Translations under genes and position numbers: made by a program | Origin: Flavobacterium limi | Lineage (GTDB): Bacteria > Bacteroidota > Bacteroidia > Flavobacteriales > Flavobacteriaceae | NCBI RefSeq assembly: GCF_010645075.1 | Contig: NZ_JAADZV010000008.1 | Span: 1-64,000 of the forward strand | DNA length: 64,000 nt | Reading direction: 5' to 3' | The notes under the pieces: generated by a model | Seen by the model: only the letters and a program-made list of their open reading frames with translations | The model's database searches: none | Told to the model about the DNA's origin: nothing | In this document: positions 24,308-34,494 of the stretch, piece after piece | How positions within the stretch are numbered: position 1 is the first letter of the stretch | Layout: every line of letters begins with the position of its first letter

Positions 24308-26731
24308 ATGTTAAAATTTTTTACTCAGAAAAAAAAGTACAGGTTCGTTGATTTTTTATTGCTTATTGCTGTATGTAGCTGCTTACAGGCCCAAGACAAC
24401 AAAACAATTCCTGAAATAGAAAAAATATATCTTCATACAGACAATTCCCGTTATTTTATTGGAGATGATTTGTATTATAAAGCCTACACTGTCCGTGCGT
24501 ACAACAATTTGCTCTTTGATAACAGCAATATTTTATATGTAGAATTAATTTCGTCAGATGCTAAAATCATTGCCAGAAACAAGACCAATTTAGAAATGGG
24601 TTTAGGCAATGGCGATTTTCACTTATCTGATTCTTTAGGTGTAAAACCCGGGGTTTACCAGTTACGTGCTTATACCAATTGGAACAGAAACTTTGGTGAA
24701 GATTTGGTATTTAAAAAGAATATTGAAATCATAGATGTTTTTGAAGCACATTCCAAACCTAATAAAACTCAAAATAGTATTTCAGACGTAAAGATCACAG
24801 AAATCAGCAAACAAAATAATTTCAAAGTTGATTTCTTCCCTGAAGGCGGTTCGCTTTTACAAAATGTGGCAAGTGTAGTAGGTTTTAAGGCTGTTGATGC
24901 CAAAGGAAATCCAATAAATGTTACGGGAGAAATTTTTGATTCCAATAATGAATTGGTTACTTCTTTTTCAAGTACTCATGATGGCATGGGGAAATTTCAG
25001 ATAATTCCCATTGCAGGAAAAAATTATTACGCCAAAACTAAGTTTCCCGACAGGCCAGAACTGAGAACAGAACTTCCACAAGTTACTAAGTCAGGCTATT
25101 TATTAAGTTACAGGGTGTTAAGGGGCAAAAGTATTATATCAATAATTACTAATGAAGAAACCTTGTTACAAAGTCCAAATACAGTGCTTGCAGTTGTTTG
25201 TAAAGCAAAAGGCATCACTTATTTTGAAAGCCCGCAAACAGTTATACAAACAGTTGTGTCTTTTGAACTCCCTAAAGATATTACTCCCGAAGGTATAAGT
25301 CACATAACTTTATACGACAGCAATTCAAAACCCCTTAGCGAGCGTTTAATTTATATTGAAAAAGATCAGGATTTAGACGTTCAGCTATTAACAGACAAAA
25401 CAAGTTATCAGCCCAATGAAGAAGCTGCAATAAACGTAATTTCAAAATCTAAAGCAGGTGTCGCCAAATCTGCCAGTTTTTCATTAAGTGTAACCGATAT
25501 GAATGGCGTGACAGAAGAGAAAGATTTCGGAACAAACATTAGTTCATATTTTTTGATGGAATCAGATATTAGGGGTAAGGTACACAATCCGGGATATTAT
25601 TTTGATGCTGCCAATTTAAAACGACTTGATCATTTAGAGAATTTACTTTTAACGCAAGGCTGGCGTGATTTTGTATGGAAAACTACACCAAAATCCACTG
25701 ATAATATTAAGTATACAGCCGAAAAAGGTTTTACAATAACCGGCAGGGTTAAGCAGCTTTTTGGCAGTAAGGCAAAAGTGAATCAAAGAATAGGAATGGT
25801 TTTGATGAATAAAAAACATATGAATAATTTTAAGACGTTTACTGATTCTACAGGAAGTTTTAAATTTGAAAATATCATGTTTTCCGGAAAAACGAAAATG
25901 TCATTAAATTCCAGAAATGAAAAAGGAAAGTATACAGGTGAAATAATAGTAGATTCTTTTGAGCGATCTCCTATGACTGTAGATTTTAAAAATGAACCCA
26001 TTAACTGGGATGAACCAACAAAACTAATTGCTGAAAACGTCTTTAAAAAATATACAGCTTTTGGAGTAAAACCCGAAAATATTCTGGATGAAGTCAGTAT
26101 TACAGGAAAAAAGAAATCCAGATCAATTTCTTATTTTGGAATTCCTGATGCGAGTTATACTGTAGATAAGGATATAAGTTTGTTTACCAATATTTATGAG
26201 CTTATTCAGCAAAAAATATCAGGGGTTGTGTCTTTTGATGATACTGTTCGTTTTACACGTTATGAAGCGCCGCCGCTTTTTATCATAAATGGAATGACTG
26301 CTTTTAAAGAAGAAGTAGATGCTATTTATCTGGCAGATATAGAAAAAATAGACGCTATAAAAGGAAGTCAGGCAAAACTGTATTTTGGAGATGAGAGCAG
26401 TAATGGTATTATTGCAATTTACACCAAACCAAGTTCAGGAAACAGGCTTAAAAATGAATATTCCCATTCTATACAACAAGAGGTAGACGGCTTTTATATG
26501 GCTCGTGTTTTCTATTCGCCAGATCTGGAAAAAATTTCTTCAGAGGATACTAAATCGGCTGTAAGAAATACGCTTTACTGGAATCCATATGTTCATCCTG
26601 ATAAAGCAGGAAATGCTAATGTAAATTATTACAATACAAAAGTGGAAACCAAAATAAAAGTGGCTTTAGAGGGAATCACCGGATCAGGTATTCCAATTGT
26701 AAGGAATGCTTATTATAGTATTAAAAAATAA
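24308..26731 (+). CDS. exported MG2-type protein with TonB plug-like C-terminus
   Basis: 807 residues. Signal peptide ending CSCLQAQ. N-terminal macroglobulin-like MG2 domain (KIYLHTDNSRYFIGDDLYYK, residues ~38-57), further beta-sandwich domains, a CarboxypepD-reg-like segment (~485-580), and a plug-like domain (NIYELIQQKISGVVSFDD ... PPLFIINGM ... IEKIDAIKGSQAKLYFGDES, ~625-705). There is no 22-strand barrel, so it is not a TonB receptor. Such proteins are common in Bacteroidota; the role is unknown, perhaps envelope or surface binding. Single gene. Confidence 0.78.
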   Translation: MLKFFTQKKKYRFVDFLLLIAVCSCLQAQDNKTIPEIEKIYLHTDNSRYFIGDDLYYKAYTVRAYNNLLFDNSNILYVELISSDAKIIARNKTNLEMGLGNGDFHLSDSLGVKPGVYQLRAYTNWNRNFGEDLVFKKNIEIIDVFEAHSKPNKTQNSISDVKITEISKQNNFKVDFFPEGGSLLQNVASVVGFKAVDAKGNPINVTGEIFDSNNELVTSFSSTHDGMGKFQIIPIAGKNYYAKTKFPDRPELRTELPQVTKSGYLLSYRVLRGKSIISIITNEETLLQSPNTVLAVVCKAKGITYFESPQTVIQTVVSFELPKDITPEGISHITLYDSNSKPLSERLIYIEKDQDLDVQLLTDKTSYQPNEEAAINVISKSKAGVAKSASFSLSVTDMNGVTEEKDFGTNISSYFLMESDIRGKVHNPGYYFDAANLKRLDHLENLLLTQGWRDFVWKTTPKSTDNIKYTAEKGFTITGRVKQLFGSKAKVNQRIGMVLMNKKHMNNFKTFTDSTGSFKFENIMFSGKTKMSLNSRNEKGKYTGEIIVDSFERSPMTVDFKNEPINWDEPTKLIAENVFKKYTAFGVKPENILDEVSITGKKKSRSISYFGIPDASYTVDKDISLFTNIYELIQQKISGVVSFDDTVRFTRYEAPPLFIINGMTAFKEEVDAIYLADIEKIDAIKGSQAKLYFGDESSNGIIAIYTKPSSGNRLKNEYSHSIQQEVDGFYMARVFYSPDLEKISSEDTKSAVRNTLYWNPYVHPDKAGNANVNYYNTKVETKIKVALEGITGSGIPIVRNAYYSIKK

Positions 26732-26760
26732 GGATTAAAATATTATAGTCGTTATCAGTA

Positions 26761-26792
26761 TGAAAAAAGAAATCACATGATTTCTTTTTTCA
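26761..26792. terminator. bidirectional terminator between convergent genes
   Basis: A perfect 15+15-nt inverted repeat (26761-26775 with 26778-26792) with A- and T-tracts; it serves the MG2 gene (+) and terC (-). Confidence 0.88.
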
Positions 26793-26814
26793 TACTACAA
26801 TTTTTCATGACAAA

Positions 26815-27783
26815 TTATTCTTCCTCTGAATCAGTTAGTACTTTTTCTTCTCCGAATTTTAATGAAACCAAAATTCCAACCAGTAGTGAAAGTGCAATAA
26901 ATCCTAAAGAAGCCCATTCCGGAACGTGAATATAATCGTGCAGCAGCATTTTTAACCCAACAAAAGCTAAAATAGCGACCAGGCTATATTCCAGATAACT
27001 GAATTTGGCCAGCATATTGGCTAAAAAGAAATACATAGAACGCAATCCTAAAATGGCAAAAATATTAGAGCTGAATACTAAAAATGGGTCAGATGTAATG
27101 GCCAGAATAGCCGGAACGCTGTCAACAGCAAACAGAACATCCATAACTTCAATTACAATCAGGGCAACAAATAATGGGGTTGCGGCTTTCTTTGCAGTTT
27201 TAGTAGCAATAAAAAATTTCTCGCCATCTGTTTCTGAAGTTATTGGCATTATTTTTCCCAGTGTCTTGTAAATGAAGGAATCTTTCGGCTGGAAATCTTC
27301 GTCCTCACCGGAGAAAAGCATTTTTATAGCGGTAAAAATCAGGAAAATTCCAAATACATAAGTAGTCCAGCTAAATTTATTGATTAACATTACACCAAAG
27401 AAAATCATCAGACCACGGAAAACAATTGCGCCCAGGATTCCCCAGAATAAAACCCGATGCTGGTATTTTTGCGGAATTTTGAATGATGCAAAAACAATAG
27501 CAATTACAAAAATATTATCAATGCTAAGCGATAGTTCAATCAGATAACCTGTAATGAATTTCATTGCAGCCACTGCAGGTTCAAGTTTGTCAGGATTTGC
27601 AATATATTCTGTACTGTAAAGCCAGTAAATCACTCCTGAGAAAAGAAAGGATAGCGTAACCCAAACCAACGTCCATTTGCTTGCCTCTTTGGTACTGATA
27701 ATATGAGGTGTTTTATTGAAGACTCCTAAATCTAAGGCAAGAATAAAAACTACGGCCAGTAAAAAAATGATCCAGACTATCAT
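26815..27783 (-). CDS. TerC family integral membrane protein
   Basis: 322 residues with about nine membrane segments. TerC signature regions: LELSIDNIFVIAIVFASF-like stretch (ELSLSIDNIFV, ~residue 85-100) and VMDVLFAVDSVPAILAIT (~215-232), each with acidic residues inside the membrane, plus FAILGLRSMYFFLA. Family members (TerC, Alx, MeeF/MeeY) export metals, notably Mn2+, often at the site of protein export. Which metal here is not clear, and no Mn riboswitch was seen upstream. Confidence 0.9.
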   Translation of the reverse strand: MIVWIIFLLAVVFILALDLGVFNKTPHIISTKEASKWTLVWVTLSFLFSGVIYWLYSTEYIANPDKLEPAVAAMKFITGYLIELSLSIDNIFVIAIVFASFKIPQKYQHRVLFWGILGAIVFRGLMIFFGVMLINKFSWTTYVFGIFLIFTAIKMLFSGEDEDFQPKDSFIYKTLGKIMPITSETDGEKFFIATKTAKKAATPLFVALIVIEVMDVLFAVDSVPAILAITSDPFLVFSSNIFAILGLRSMYFFLANMLAKFSYLEYSLVAILAFVGLKMLLHDYIHVPEWASLGFIALSLLVGILVSLKFGEEKVLTDSEEE

Positions 27784-27810
27784 AATTTGTTATTTTTTTA
27801 AGGGTTTACA

Positions 27811-27818
27811 CAAAGATA
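27811..27818 (-). promoter_or_regulatory. -7 box of the terC gene
   Basis: On the minus strand TATCTTTG, exact TAnnTTTG, 27 nt upstream of the ATG. No clear -33 TTG. Confidence 0.4.
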
Positions 27819-27960
27819 AGTCTTGAAATTTAACTTAAGAAAGGAATTAGGTTAAACTTAACTTCGGGAATTTTAACTAAAAGCCTTCATTTAATGGAGA
27901 TTGTTAAAGCTTTTTTGTTTGTCAGCTATTGTAAATGATTATATTTTGCTTTAGAAAAAA

Positions 27961-27988
27961 AAAGTGCCATCAATTACGATGGCACTTT
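27961..27988 (-). terminator. terminator of the GSII gene
   Basis: Perfect 11-bp stem (27961-27971 with 27978-27988), followed on the minus strand by a T-tract. Confidence 0.9.
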
Positions 27989-28011
27989 TAGAATATAAAT
28001 TAAGCTTTGAA

Positions 28012-29028
28012 TTATAGCGCTGAGTTAACAGTTTTGATAATTCTTGCAGCAATTTTGTATGGATCTCCGTTTGAAGCTGGTCTTCTGTCTTCCAACCATC
28101 CTTTCCATCCTTTTTGAACAGTCATCAAAGGAATTCTGATAGAACATCCTCTGTCTGAAACTCCGTAAGAGAAATCGTGGATAGAAGCAGTTTCGTGCTT
28201 ACCAGTTAAACGTTGCTCGTTGTAAGCTCCGTAAACAGCGATATGTTCAGCAGTTACAGGACGGAAAGCTTCACAGATTCTTTCGTAAGTTGCCTGATCT
28301 CCACATGTTCTTAACACATTATTAGAGAAGTTAGCATGCATACCTGAACCGTTCCAGTCTGTATCTCCTAGTGGTTTTGGGTGGTACTCAATATAGTAAC
28401 CGTATTTCTCAGTCAAACGATCTAATAAGTAACGTGCAACCCAGATTTCATCACCTGCTTTTTTAGCACCTTTAGCGAATAATTGGAATTCCCATTGTCC
28501 ACAAGCAACCTCCTGGTTAATACCTTCAAAGTTGATTCCGGCAGCTATACATAAATCAGCATGCTCTTCTACTAATTTTCTTCCGTGAGTGTTTTTTCCA
28601 CCTACAGAACAGTAGTACATACCTTGTGGCGCTGGGTAACCTCCAACAGGGAAACCTAATGGCAATAAAGTTTTAGTATCCATAATGAAATATTCTTGTT
28701 CGAAACCAAACCAGAAATCATCATTATCATCATCAATAGTAGCTCTACCGTTAGAAGGGTGTGGTGTTCCGTCAGCAAACATAACTTCACACATTACTAA
28801 CCATCCGTTGATACGAGTTGGGTCAGGATAAATTGCAACAGGAACTAATAAACAGTCAGAAGATCCACCTTCAGCTTGTCTTGTTGATGAACCATCAAAT
28901 GACCAGTTTCCAAGTTCTTCTAATGTTCCTTTGAAATTTTCGTGCTCTTCAACTTTAGTTTTACTTCTAAGATTTTGAGTTGGTTCATATCCATCTAACC
29001 AAATGTACTCTAACTTAATTTTAGCCAT
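28012..29028 (-). CDS. glutamine synthetase, type II (eukaryotic-like)
   Basis: 338 residues from ATG 29028 (MAKIKLEYIWLDGYEPTQNL). The length and motifs fit GSII: N-terminal beta-grasp WLDGYEPTQNLRSKTK, WSFDGSSTRQAEGGSSDCLL, WFGFEQEYFIMD (metal Glu), GINQEVACGQWEFQ-type region, and HETASIHDFSYGVSDRGCSIRIP. It makes glutamine from glutamate, ammonium and ATP. A 14-residue upstream extension to 29070 overlaps the -7 box (29068-29075) and is rejected. It is divergent from the GSIII gene, forming a nitrogen-assimilation pair. Confidence 0.93.
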   Translation of the reverse strand: MAKIKLEYIWLDGYEPTQNLRSKTKVEEHENFKGTLEELGNWSFDGSSTRQAEGGSSDCLLVPVAIYPDPTRINGWLVMCEVMFADGTPHPSNGRATIDDDNDDFWFGFEQEYFIMDTKTLLPLGFPVGGYPAPQGMYYCSVGGKNTHGRKLVEEHADLCIAAGINFEGINQEVACGQWEFQLFAKGAKKAGDEIWVARYLLDRLTEKYGYYIEYHPKPLGDTDWNGSGMHANFSNNVLRTCGDQATYERICEAFRPVTAEHIAVYGAYNEQRLTGKHETASIHDFSYGVSDRGCSIRIPLMTVQKGWKGWLEDRRPASNGDPYKIAARIIKTVNSAL

Positions 29029-29067
29029 AATAATATAAATTAATTTTTTTTGTTTTTTTCGCTGGGT

Positions 29068-29075
29068 CAAATATA
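29068..29075 (-). promoter_or_regulatory. -7 box of the GSII gene
   Basis: On the minus strand TATATTTG, 39 nt upstream of the ATG. No -33 TTG at the usual distance, which suggests activator dependence (inference). Confidence 0.45.
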
Positions 29076-29400
29076 GATTTATTTTTTAAGCCATAAAAAT
29101 TAGGGGGTGCATTTTGTTTCGATAGATATAATTTTTTACATAAGCGCAATTTTGTATGGGGTATATTTAAAAAATAGCAATTTTTTAATGTTTTAAAAAT
29201 AAATTCGTAATAAACATATGGGTTTTTTGAATTAATTTCTACTTCAATTATGAAAAATTGTTTGTTTCTTTAGTATTATTCGTATGTTTTGTTATATTTT
29301 TTTAAATCCATTTCGGAATTCTTTACAAAATGTGTCTTTTATTGCTAAAATGCTTTTCAAAAATCTAAAAGTTATAGTTAAAAAAGGCTTTTTTATTCTT
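29076..29400. other. divergent regulatory region between the two glutamine synthetase genes
   Basis: About 325 nt without a gene between two -7 boxes that point outwards. Very AT-rich, with a repeated GCAATTTT (near 29147 and 29176). No known nitrogen-control site could be named. Confidence 0.5.
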
Positions 29401-29408
29401 TATATTTG
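29401..29408 (+). promoter_or_regulatory. -7 box of the GSIII gene
   Basis: TATATTTG, exact TAnnTTTG, 48 nt upstream of the ATG; no clear -33. Confidence 0.45.
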
Positions 29409-29456
29409 TTCCTCTTTATTTTAATCAAAATTATTACGAATTTTAAAATTATATAC

Positions 29457-31646
29457 ATGTCAACATTACGTTTTCAGGCCTTGCAGGAAGCTTCATCAAG
29501 AAAGCCTGTACATTTTGAGGAAATTGACAGAAAGTCAACTATTTTCGGGGCAAATGTTTTTAATGAGAAGGCAATGAAGCAGTATTTGACTTCAGATGCA
29601 TTTAAAGGGGTAAGGGATGCCATTCAGCACGGAACTAAAATAGACCGAAAGCTGGCCGATTATATCGCCATGGGAATGAAAGAATGGGCTTTGGCAAAAG
29701 GTGTTACACATTATACACATTGGTTTCAGCCATTAACCGGAACGACAGCAGAAAAACACGATGCTTTTTTTGAAACTTCATATGACGGCAGTGATCCTGT
29801 AGAGAAATTTGGAGGAGCACAATTGGTACAGCAGGAACCGGATGCATCAAGTTTCCCGAATGGCGGAATCAGAAATACATTTGAAGCACGAGGATATACG
29901 GCATGGGACCCAACTTCTCCAGCTTTTATTTACGGAACGACTTTGTGTATTCCAACTGTATTTATTGCCTATACAGGTGAAGCTTTAGATAATAAAATTC
30001 CGTTACTAAGAGCTTTATCAGCTATTGATGAGGCTGCTACAGAAGTCTGCAGATATTTTGATAAAAATGTAAAAAAGGTAACGGCTACTTTAGGCTGGGA
30101 GCAGGAGTATTTTTTGATTGATAAAGCTCTGGCAAATTCACGTCCTGATTTAATGATGACGGGAAGAACTTTATTAGGGCATACTTCTGCAAAAGGACAA
30201 CAATTAGATGACCATTATTTCGGTTCTATTCCAACCCGTGCTTTAACGTATATGAGAGACTTAGAGCAGGAGTGTATGTTGTTGGGAATTCCGGTAAAAA
30301 CGCGTCATAACGAAGTAGCGCCGAATCAGTTTGAGCTGGCACCAATTTTTGAAGAAACCAATCTGGCTGTAGATCATAACTCTTTATTGATGGATGTAAT
30401 GCAAAAAGTAGCGGAGCGTCATGACTTTAAAGTTTTATTTCATGAAAAACCTTTTAAAGGTGTAAACGGTTCAGGTAAACATAATAACTGGTCACTGGCG
30501 ACTGATACCGGAGTTAACTTATTGAGTCCGAGTAAAACGCCAATGAGCAATTTACAGTTTTTGACGTTCTTTATTAATACTATAAAAGCAGTTAACGATT
30601 ATGAGACTTTGTTGAGAGCATCTATCGCTACAGCAAGTAACGATCACAGATTAGGGGCAAACGAAGCACCGCCGGCTATTATTTCAGTATTTATTGGAGA
30701 GCAGTTAACGAAAGTTCTAACGGAACTGGAAAGTGTAACTACAGGAAAATTATCTCCTGAAGAAAAAACCGACTTAAAACTGAACGTTGTGGGTAAAATT
30801 CCGGATGTTCTCTTGGATAATACAGACAGAAACAGAACATCTCCTTTTGCTTTTACAGGAAATAAATTCGAATTCAGGGCAGTTGGTTCAAATTCAAATT
30901 GTTCGAATGCAATGACAACCTTGAATGCTATTGTAGCGAAACAATTAAAAGATTTTAAAATCGAAGTTGATGCTCTAATTGATACTAAAGGTTTGAAAAA
31001 AGACGAGGCTATTTTCAATGTTTTAAGAGAATATATCAAGCTGTCTAAAAAAATACTTTTTGAGGGGGACGGTTATAGCGATGCATGGGAAAAGGAAGCA
31101 GCTAAAAGAGGTTTAAGCAATTTTAAAACTACTCCGGAAGCAATTAAAGCTAAAGTTTCTAAGCAAGCTTTGGATTTATTTGCAGAATTAGGAATTTTAA
31201 ATCACGTTGAAGCTGAAGCACGTTATGAAATCGAATTAGAAGAATACACTAAAAAAATTCAAATTGAAGGCAGGGTTTTAGGTGATATTGCCAGAAATCA
31301 TGTGATTCCAACCGCAATTCGTTATCAAAATACCCTGATTGAAAACGTAAAAGGATTAAAAGAAATTTTTGGAAAAGAATTCGAAACTATTGCCAAAGAA
31401 CAAATCATTCTGATTAAAGAAATATCAGGTCATATAGAAGGTATCAATTCAAAGGTTGAGGCGATGACGAATGAAAGAAAAACAGCAAATAATTTAACAG
31501 ATGCCCAAAAAATGGCTGAAGCCTATTGCAATAAAGTAAAGCCTTATTTTGAAGATATCCGTAATCATTGTGATAAACTTGAATTATTGGTTGATGATGA
31601 AACGTGGACTTTAACTAAATACAGAGAATTACTGCTTACAAAATAG
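29457..31646 (+). CDS. glnN: glutamine synthetase, type III
   Basis: 729 residues from ATG 29457, the usual GSIII length; the ATG at 29406 adds an unlikely hydrophobic stretch right after the -7 box. GSIII features: N-terminal RKPVHFEEIDRKSTIFGANV, HYTHWFQPLTGTTAEKHDAF, WEQEYFLIDKAL, MLLGIPVKTRHNEVAPNQFE, FHEKPFKGVNGSGKHNNWS and RTSPFAFTGNKFEFRAVGSN. Dodecameric GS typical of Bacteroidota, used for ammonium assimilation. Single gene with a terminator. Confidence 0.95.
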   Translation: MSTLRFQALQEASSRKPVHFEEIDRKSTIFGANVFNEKAMKQYLTSDAFKGVRDAIQHGTKIDRKLADYIAMGMKEWALAKGVTHYTHWFQPLTGTTAEKHDAFFETSYDGSDPVEKFGGAQLVQQEPDASSFPNGGIRNTFEARGYTAWDPTSPAFIYGTTLCIPTVFIAYTGEALDNKIPLLRALSAIDEAATEVCRYFDKNVKKVTATLGWEQEYFLIDKALANSRPDLMMTGRTLLGHTSAKGQQLDDHYFGSIPTRALTYMRDLEQECMLLGIPVKTRHNEVAPNQFELAPIFEETNLAVDHNSLLMDVMQKVAERHDFKVLFHEKPFKGVNGSGKHNNWSLATDTGVNLLSPSKTPMSNLQFLTFFINTIKAVNDYETLLRASIATASNDHRLGANEAPPAIISVFIGEQLTKVLTELESVTTGKLSPEEKTDLKLNVVGKIPDVLLDNTDRNRTSPFAFTGNKFEFRAVGSNSNCSNAMTTLNAIVAKQLKDFKIEVDALIDTKGLKKDEAIFNVLREYIKLSKKILFEGDGYSDAWEKEAAKRGLSNFKTTPEAIKAKVSKQALDLFAELGILNHVEAEARYEIELEEYTKKIQIEGRVLGDIARNHVIPTAIRYQNTLIENVKGLKEIFGKEFETIAKEQIILIKEISGHIEGINSKVEAMTNERKTANNLTDAQKMAEAYCNKVKPYFEDIRNHCDKLELLVDDETWTLTKYRELLLTK

Positions 31647-31667
31647 AAGATGTTTTTATAATATTCT

Positions 31668-31705
31668 AAATGCCTTTCCAGGTTTCTGGAGAGGCATTTT
31701 TTTAT
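31668..31705 (+). terminator. terminator of the GSIII gene
   Basis: 14-nt arms (31668-31681 with 31686-31699, one mismatch), then a T-tract. Confidence 0.88.
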
Positions 31706-31790
31706 TTTGAATTTTGAGAGGTAACAATTGTAGGAGGAATTTGATATAAGTGTGTATATACAATTTTATTAACCTCAAAATATTTTTATT

Positions 31791-34385
31791 ATGAAAACAA
31801 TTGTACATCTAATTACGGGATTGTTCATTTTAATATCCGGGTCTGTTTTTGCACAAAAATATAAGGATACATTAATAACAGTCAGAAATGTTAAACTGGA
31901 ATATGAATATGATCTAAGCTGGACCAAAGAAGTTAAAGCCAGAAATATTGAAGAATTTATTAAAAATCAATCTGAACCTTCGATCAAATCTTCTACACAG
32001 ATTCAGTCTATTTTGCAAAATATAAAATTGTCTAAAGAGCCTTGTATTAATTCGGGATTTGAAAGCGGTTATAGCGGCTGGACGGGCTTGAGCCTGAAAC
32101 ACGGAATTACAACACTTCCAATTGAAAATGGCCTGACACTGAATCCGGGCGTTTCTGCATTGCCTCTTACGGGTACTGCATACGGGCAGAATTTCACTTC
32201 AATTGAAACAGCAGGTACAGATGCCCTTTTATTGGCTTCGTCCCCTTCTTTTTCAATGTCTAAGACAGCACCTGGTTCTTCCGGTACACAATCTATTCGT
32301 TTAGGAAATGATCAGGCAGGTTATGGGTCAGAAGGGATTGCCAAGCGTTTTGTGGTAACAGCAGCAAATGCAAAATATTATTTTCAATACGCTATGGTAA
32401 TGGACAGAAGTCACTCAAATGCAGATGGGACTGTAAATGGTACTGAAGTCTTTTTTATTGCAGAAGCAGTTGATATGACCGGGGTAACTGTTGATAAAAT
32501 GGTAGATATTGCCGCCCCGTCTAATCCTTTTATCAGTGCGACTAATTCTCCTTCTGCACGACCCCAGTATTATAGAGACTGGCGTTGTGCATATTTGGAC
32601 CTGTCCAGCCATATTGGAAGAGAAGTGGTGGTCATGTTTATTAACGCTGATTGTTCTAAGAGTGCTCATAATGGATATACCTATATTGATGATACGTGTA
32701 CCACCTGCAGAAGTACTGAAGGAGATATTAAATTAGATTTAAAAGGACACGATTGTATAAATCCGAAACAAACTTTTAATGGCACATTTACTGTTCCTGC
32801 TGCGGCAACCAATGTTCAGATTAGTTTTGAGATTTATCAAAACGGAACATTACTGAATACCATAGCTGCCAACACGGTTTTAGGCTCCAATTATACAGTT
32901 GATGTAGCGGCAACTGATTTCCCAAACCAGACACCGGGAACCTGTTATGATGTAGTAGCAAAACTCACTTTTAATTTAGTTGACTTAAACGGAAATGTAC
33001 AAACAGTTGTCCAGTATTCTGCTAACCCTGTTTTAGGGGTTCAATATGGACAAAATTCAGGTTTTGATAATGATATCTGTTTTTGTATCAATAATTTAGG
33101 AGCCTATTGCTGTGATTCAGAAAATTTGGTTGTGAATGGTAATTTTGAAGCCGGAAATACAGGTTTCTCCAGTACTTACACTCTGGACGCAACTACTTAT
33201 CCGGGACAATATAATGTAACGAATACTGCAGCAGCTTTTGGGGCAATAGTAACCGATCATTCGTTTTGTGCCGATCCTGTAACCTATGCTTCAAATGATA
33301 ATTATTTGACAGTGAACGGAAAAACACAGCAAACGGGTTCTTCTGTAATTTGGGAACAAACCATAACAGGATTAAGAAGAGGAGAAAAATATCGTTTTTG
33401 TGCTAATTTCAAAAATATGAAACAATGTACTTTTGATATTTTTCCAAAAGTTAAAATAGAAGCGGGATCCACCAGTTCAGCCTTATTTACAATAAATGTG
33501 GCAACAACGAATGCTTGTGACTGGCAGAATGCAGATGTAGTTTTCACAGCAACAGGCACCAGTGAAACCGTTCGGATTTATCTTGATGAAACGGGTAATG
33601 GGGATGGAAATGACTTAGCGATTGATGATATTTATGTAGGGACTTTAGGCAATCCGGGGCTTGCAATCACAGTGCAGCACAATGGAACCAATAATGCGAT
33701 TATTGCATCGGTTAATGGTATTACAACGTCAGACGACAGTATAAAAGGTAATTGCAGAAAGTACCATTGGTATATAGCCGAGGTGACTTCATATCCTTCT
33801 ATCGTGATTAACTGGAGCACTTTTGCCCACGGAAACAATGCCGGAAGTAATCTGCCTCCTTTTGCAGGAACTTCATCGCCAACAACATGGGATCTGACTA
33901 CGACTTTCCCTGGTTATACTTTTGCAAATAATAAATTGTATATCATTGGAATGTACACGCCGGAATGTGACTGTTATGACAGTGGTTTTACCTACCAATT
34001 GACCTTTAATACCACGTCTAAATCAGCTAATACTGCCGGTATTACTGAAGAGCAGAAAGCAGAAATTATTGATGCTATCCTAAATGGTTTAAAACCGGGA
34101 AAAACGGATGATACCTCAACAATTGATGATCCGGATGCAGAAATCAAAGATAATGTTCAGCTTTATCCTAATCCTGTCGCGAATGAATTGACTGTTTCTG
34201 CTTTGAATGAAGCAATTTCTGAGGTCATTATTTCAGATTCAACAGGAAAAGTAGTTAAAAAGCAATCTTTTGCATCTCAGAGCAGTATTGAAAAAATCAA
34301 TGTGTCAGGTTTACCTCAGGGACTTTATTTTGTCAAAGTAAGAAGTGATAAAAATACCTATGTGTCAAAACTGATTAAGGATTAG
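31791..34385 (+). CDS. large secreted Cys-rich protein with T9SS type A sorting domain
   Basis: 864 residues. Signal peptide (LFILISGSVFAQ). Two jelly-roll-like carbohydrate-binding-type regions open with CINSGFESGYSGWTGLSL (~85-102) and NLVVNGNFEAGNTGFSS (~445-462), with many Cys between (YIDDTCTTCRS, CFCINNLGAYCCDSE). The end is a type A sorting domain (LYPNPVANELTV ... GLYFVKVRSDKNTYVSKLIKD). It is exported by T9SS to the surface or medium. The binding partner is not known. Own terminator at 34405-34443. Confidence 0.82.
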   Translation: MKTIVHLITGLFILISGSVFAQKYKDTLITVRNVKLEYEYDLSWTKEVKARNIEEFIKNQSEPSIKSSTQIQSILQNIKLSKEPCINSGFESGYSGWTGLSLKHGITTLPIENGLTLNPGVSALPLTGTAYGQNFTSIETAGTDALLLASSPSFSMSKTAPGSSGTQSIRLGNDQAGYGSEGIAKRFVVTAANAKYYFQYAMVMDRSHSNADGTVNGTEVFFIAEAVDMTGVTVDKMVDIAAPSNPFISATNSPSARPQYYRDWRCAYLDLSSHIGREVVVMFINADCSKSAHNGYTYIDDTCTTCRSTEGDIKLDLKGHDCINPKQTFNGTFTVPAAATNVQISFEIYQNGTLLNTIAANTVLGSNYTVDVAATDFPNQTPGTCYDVVAKLTFNLVDLNGNVQTVVQYSANPVLGVQYGQNSGFDNDICFCINNLGAYCCDSENLVVNGNFEAGNTGFSSTYTLDATTYPGQYNVTNTAAAFGAIVTDHSFCADPVTYASNDNYLTVNGKTQQTGSSVIWEQTITGLRRGEKYRFCANFKNMKQCTFDIFPKVKIEAGSTSSALFTINVATTNACDWQNADVVFTATGTSETVRIYLDETGNGDGNDLAIDDIYVGTLGNPGLAITVQHNGTNNAIIASVNGITTSDDSIKGNCRKYHWYIAEVTSYPSIVINWSTFAHGNNAGSNLPPFAGTSSPTTWDLTTTFPGYTFANNKLYIIGMYTPECDCYDSGFTYQLTFNTTSKSANTAGITEEQKAEIIDAILNGLKPGKTDDTSTIDDPDAEIKDNVQLYPNPVANELTVSALNEAISEVIISDSTGKVVKKQSFASQSSIEKINVSGLPQGLYFVKVRSDKNTYVSKLIKD

Positions 34386-34404
34386 AACGTTTAAGTTTTT
34401 ATGC

Positions 34405-34443
34405 AAAAAGGGCTGTCTGAATAATTTTAGGCAGCTCTTTTTT
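34405..34443 (+). terminator. terminator upstream of the accessory cluster
   Basis: Imperfect ~14-bp hairpin (AAAGGGCTGTCTGAA with TTTTAGGCAGCTCTTT) plus a T-tract. Confidence 0.75.
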
Positions 34444-34494
34444 GTAAGATATAAAATCATTATTTATAGTGATTCCTTTGGTTTGGGTAAAAAT

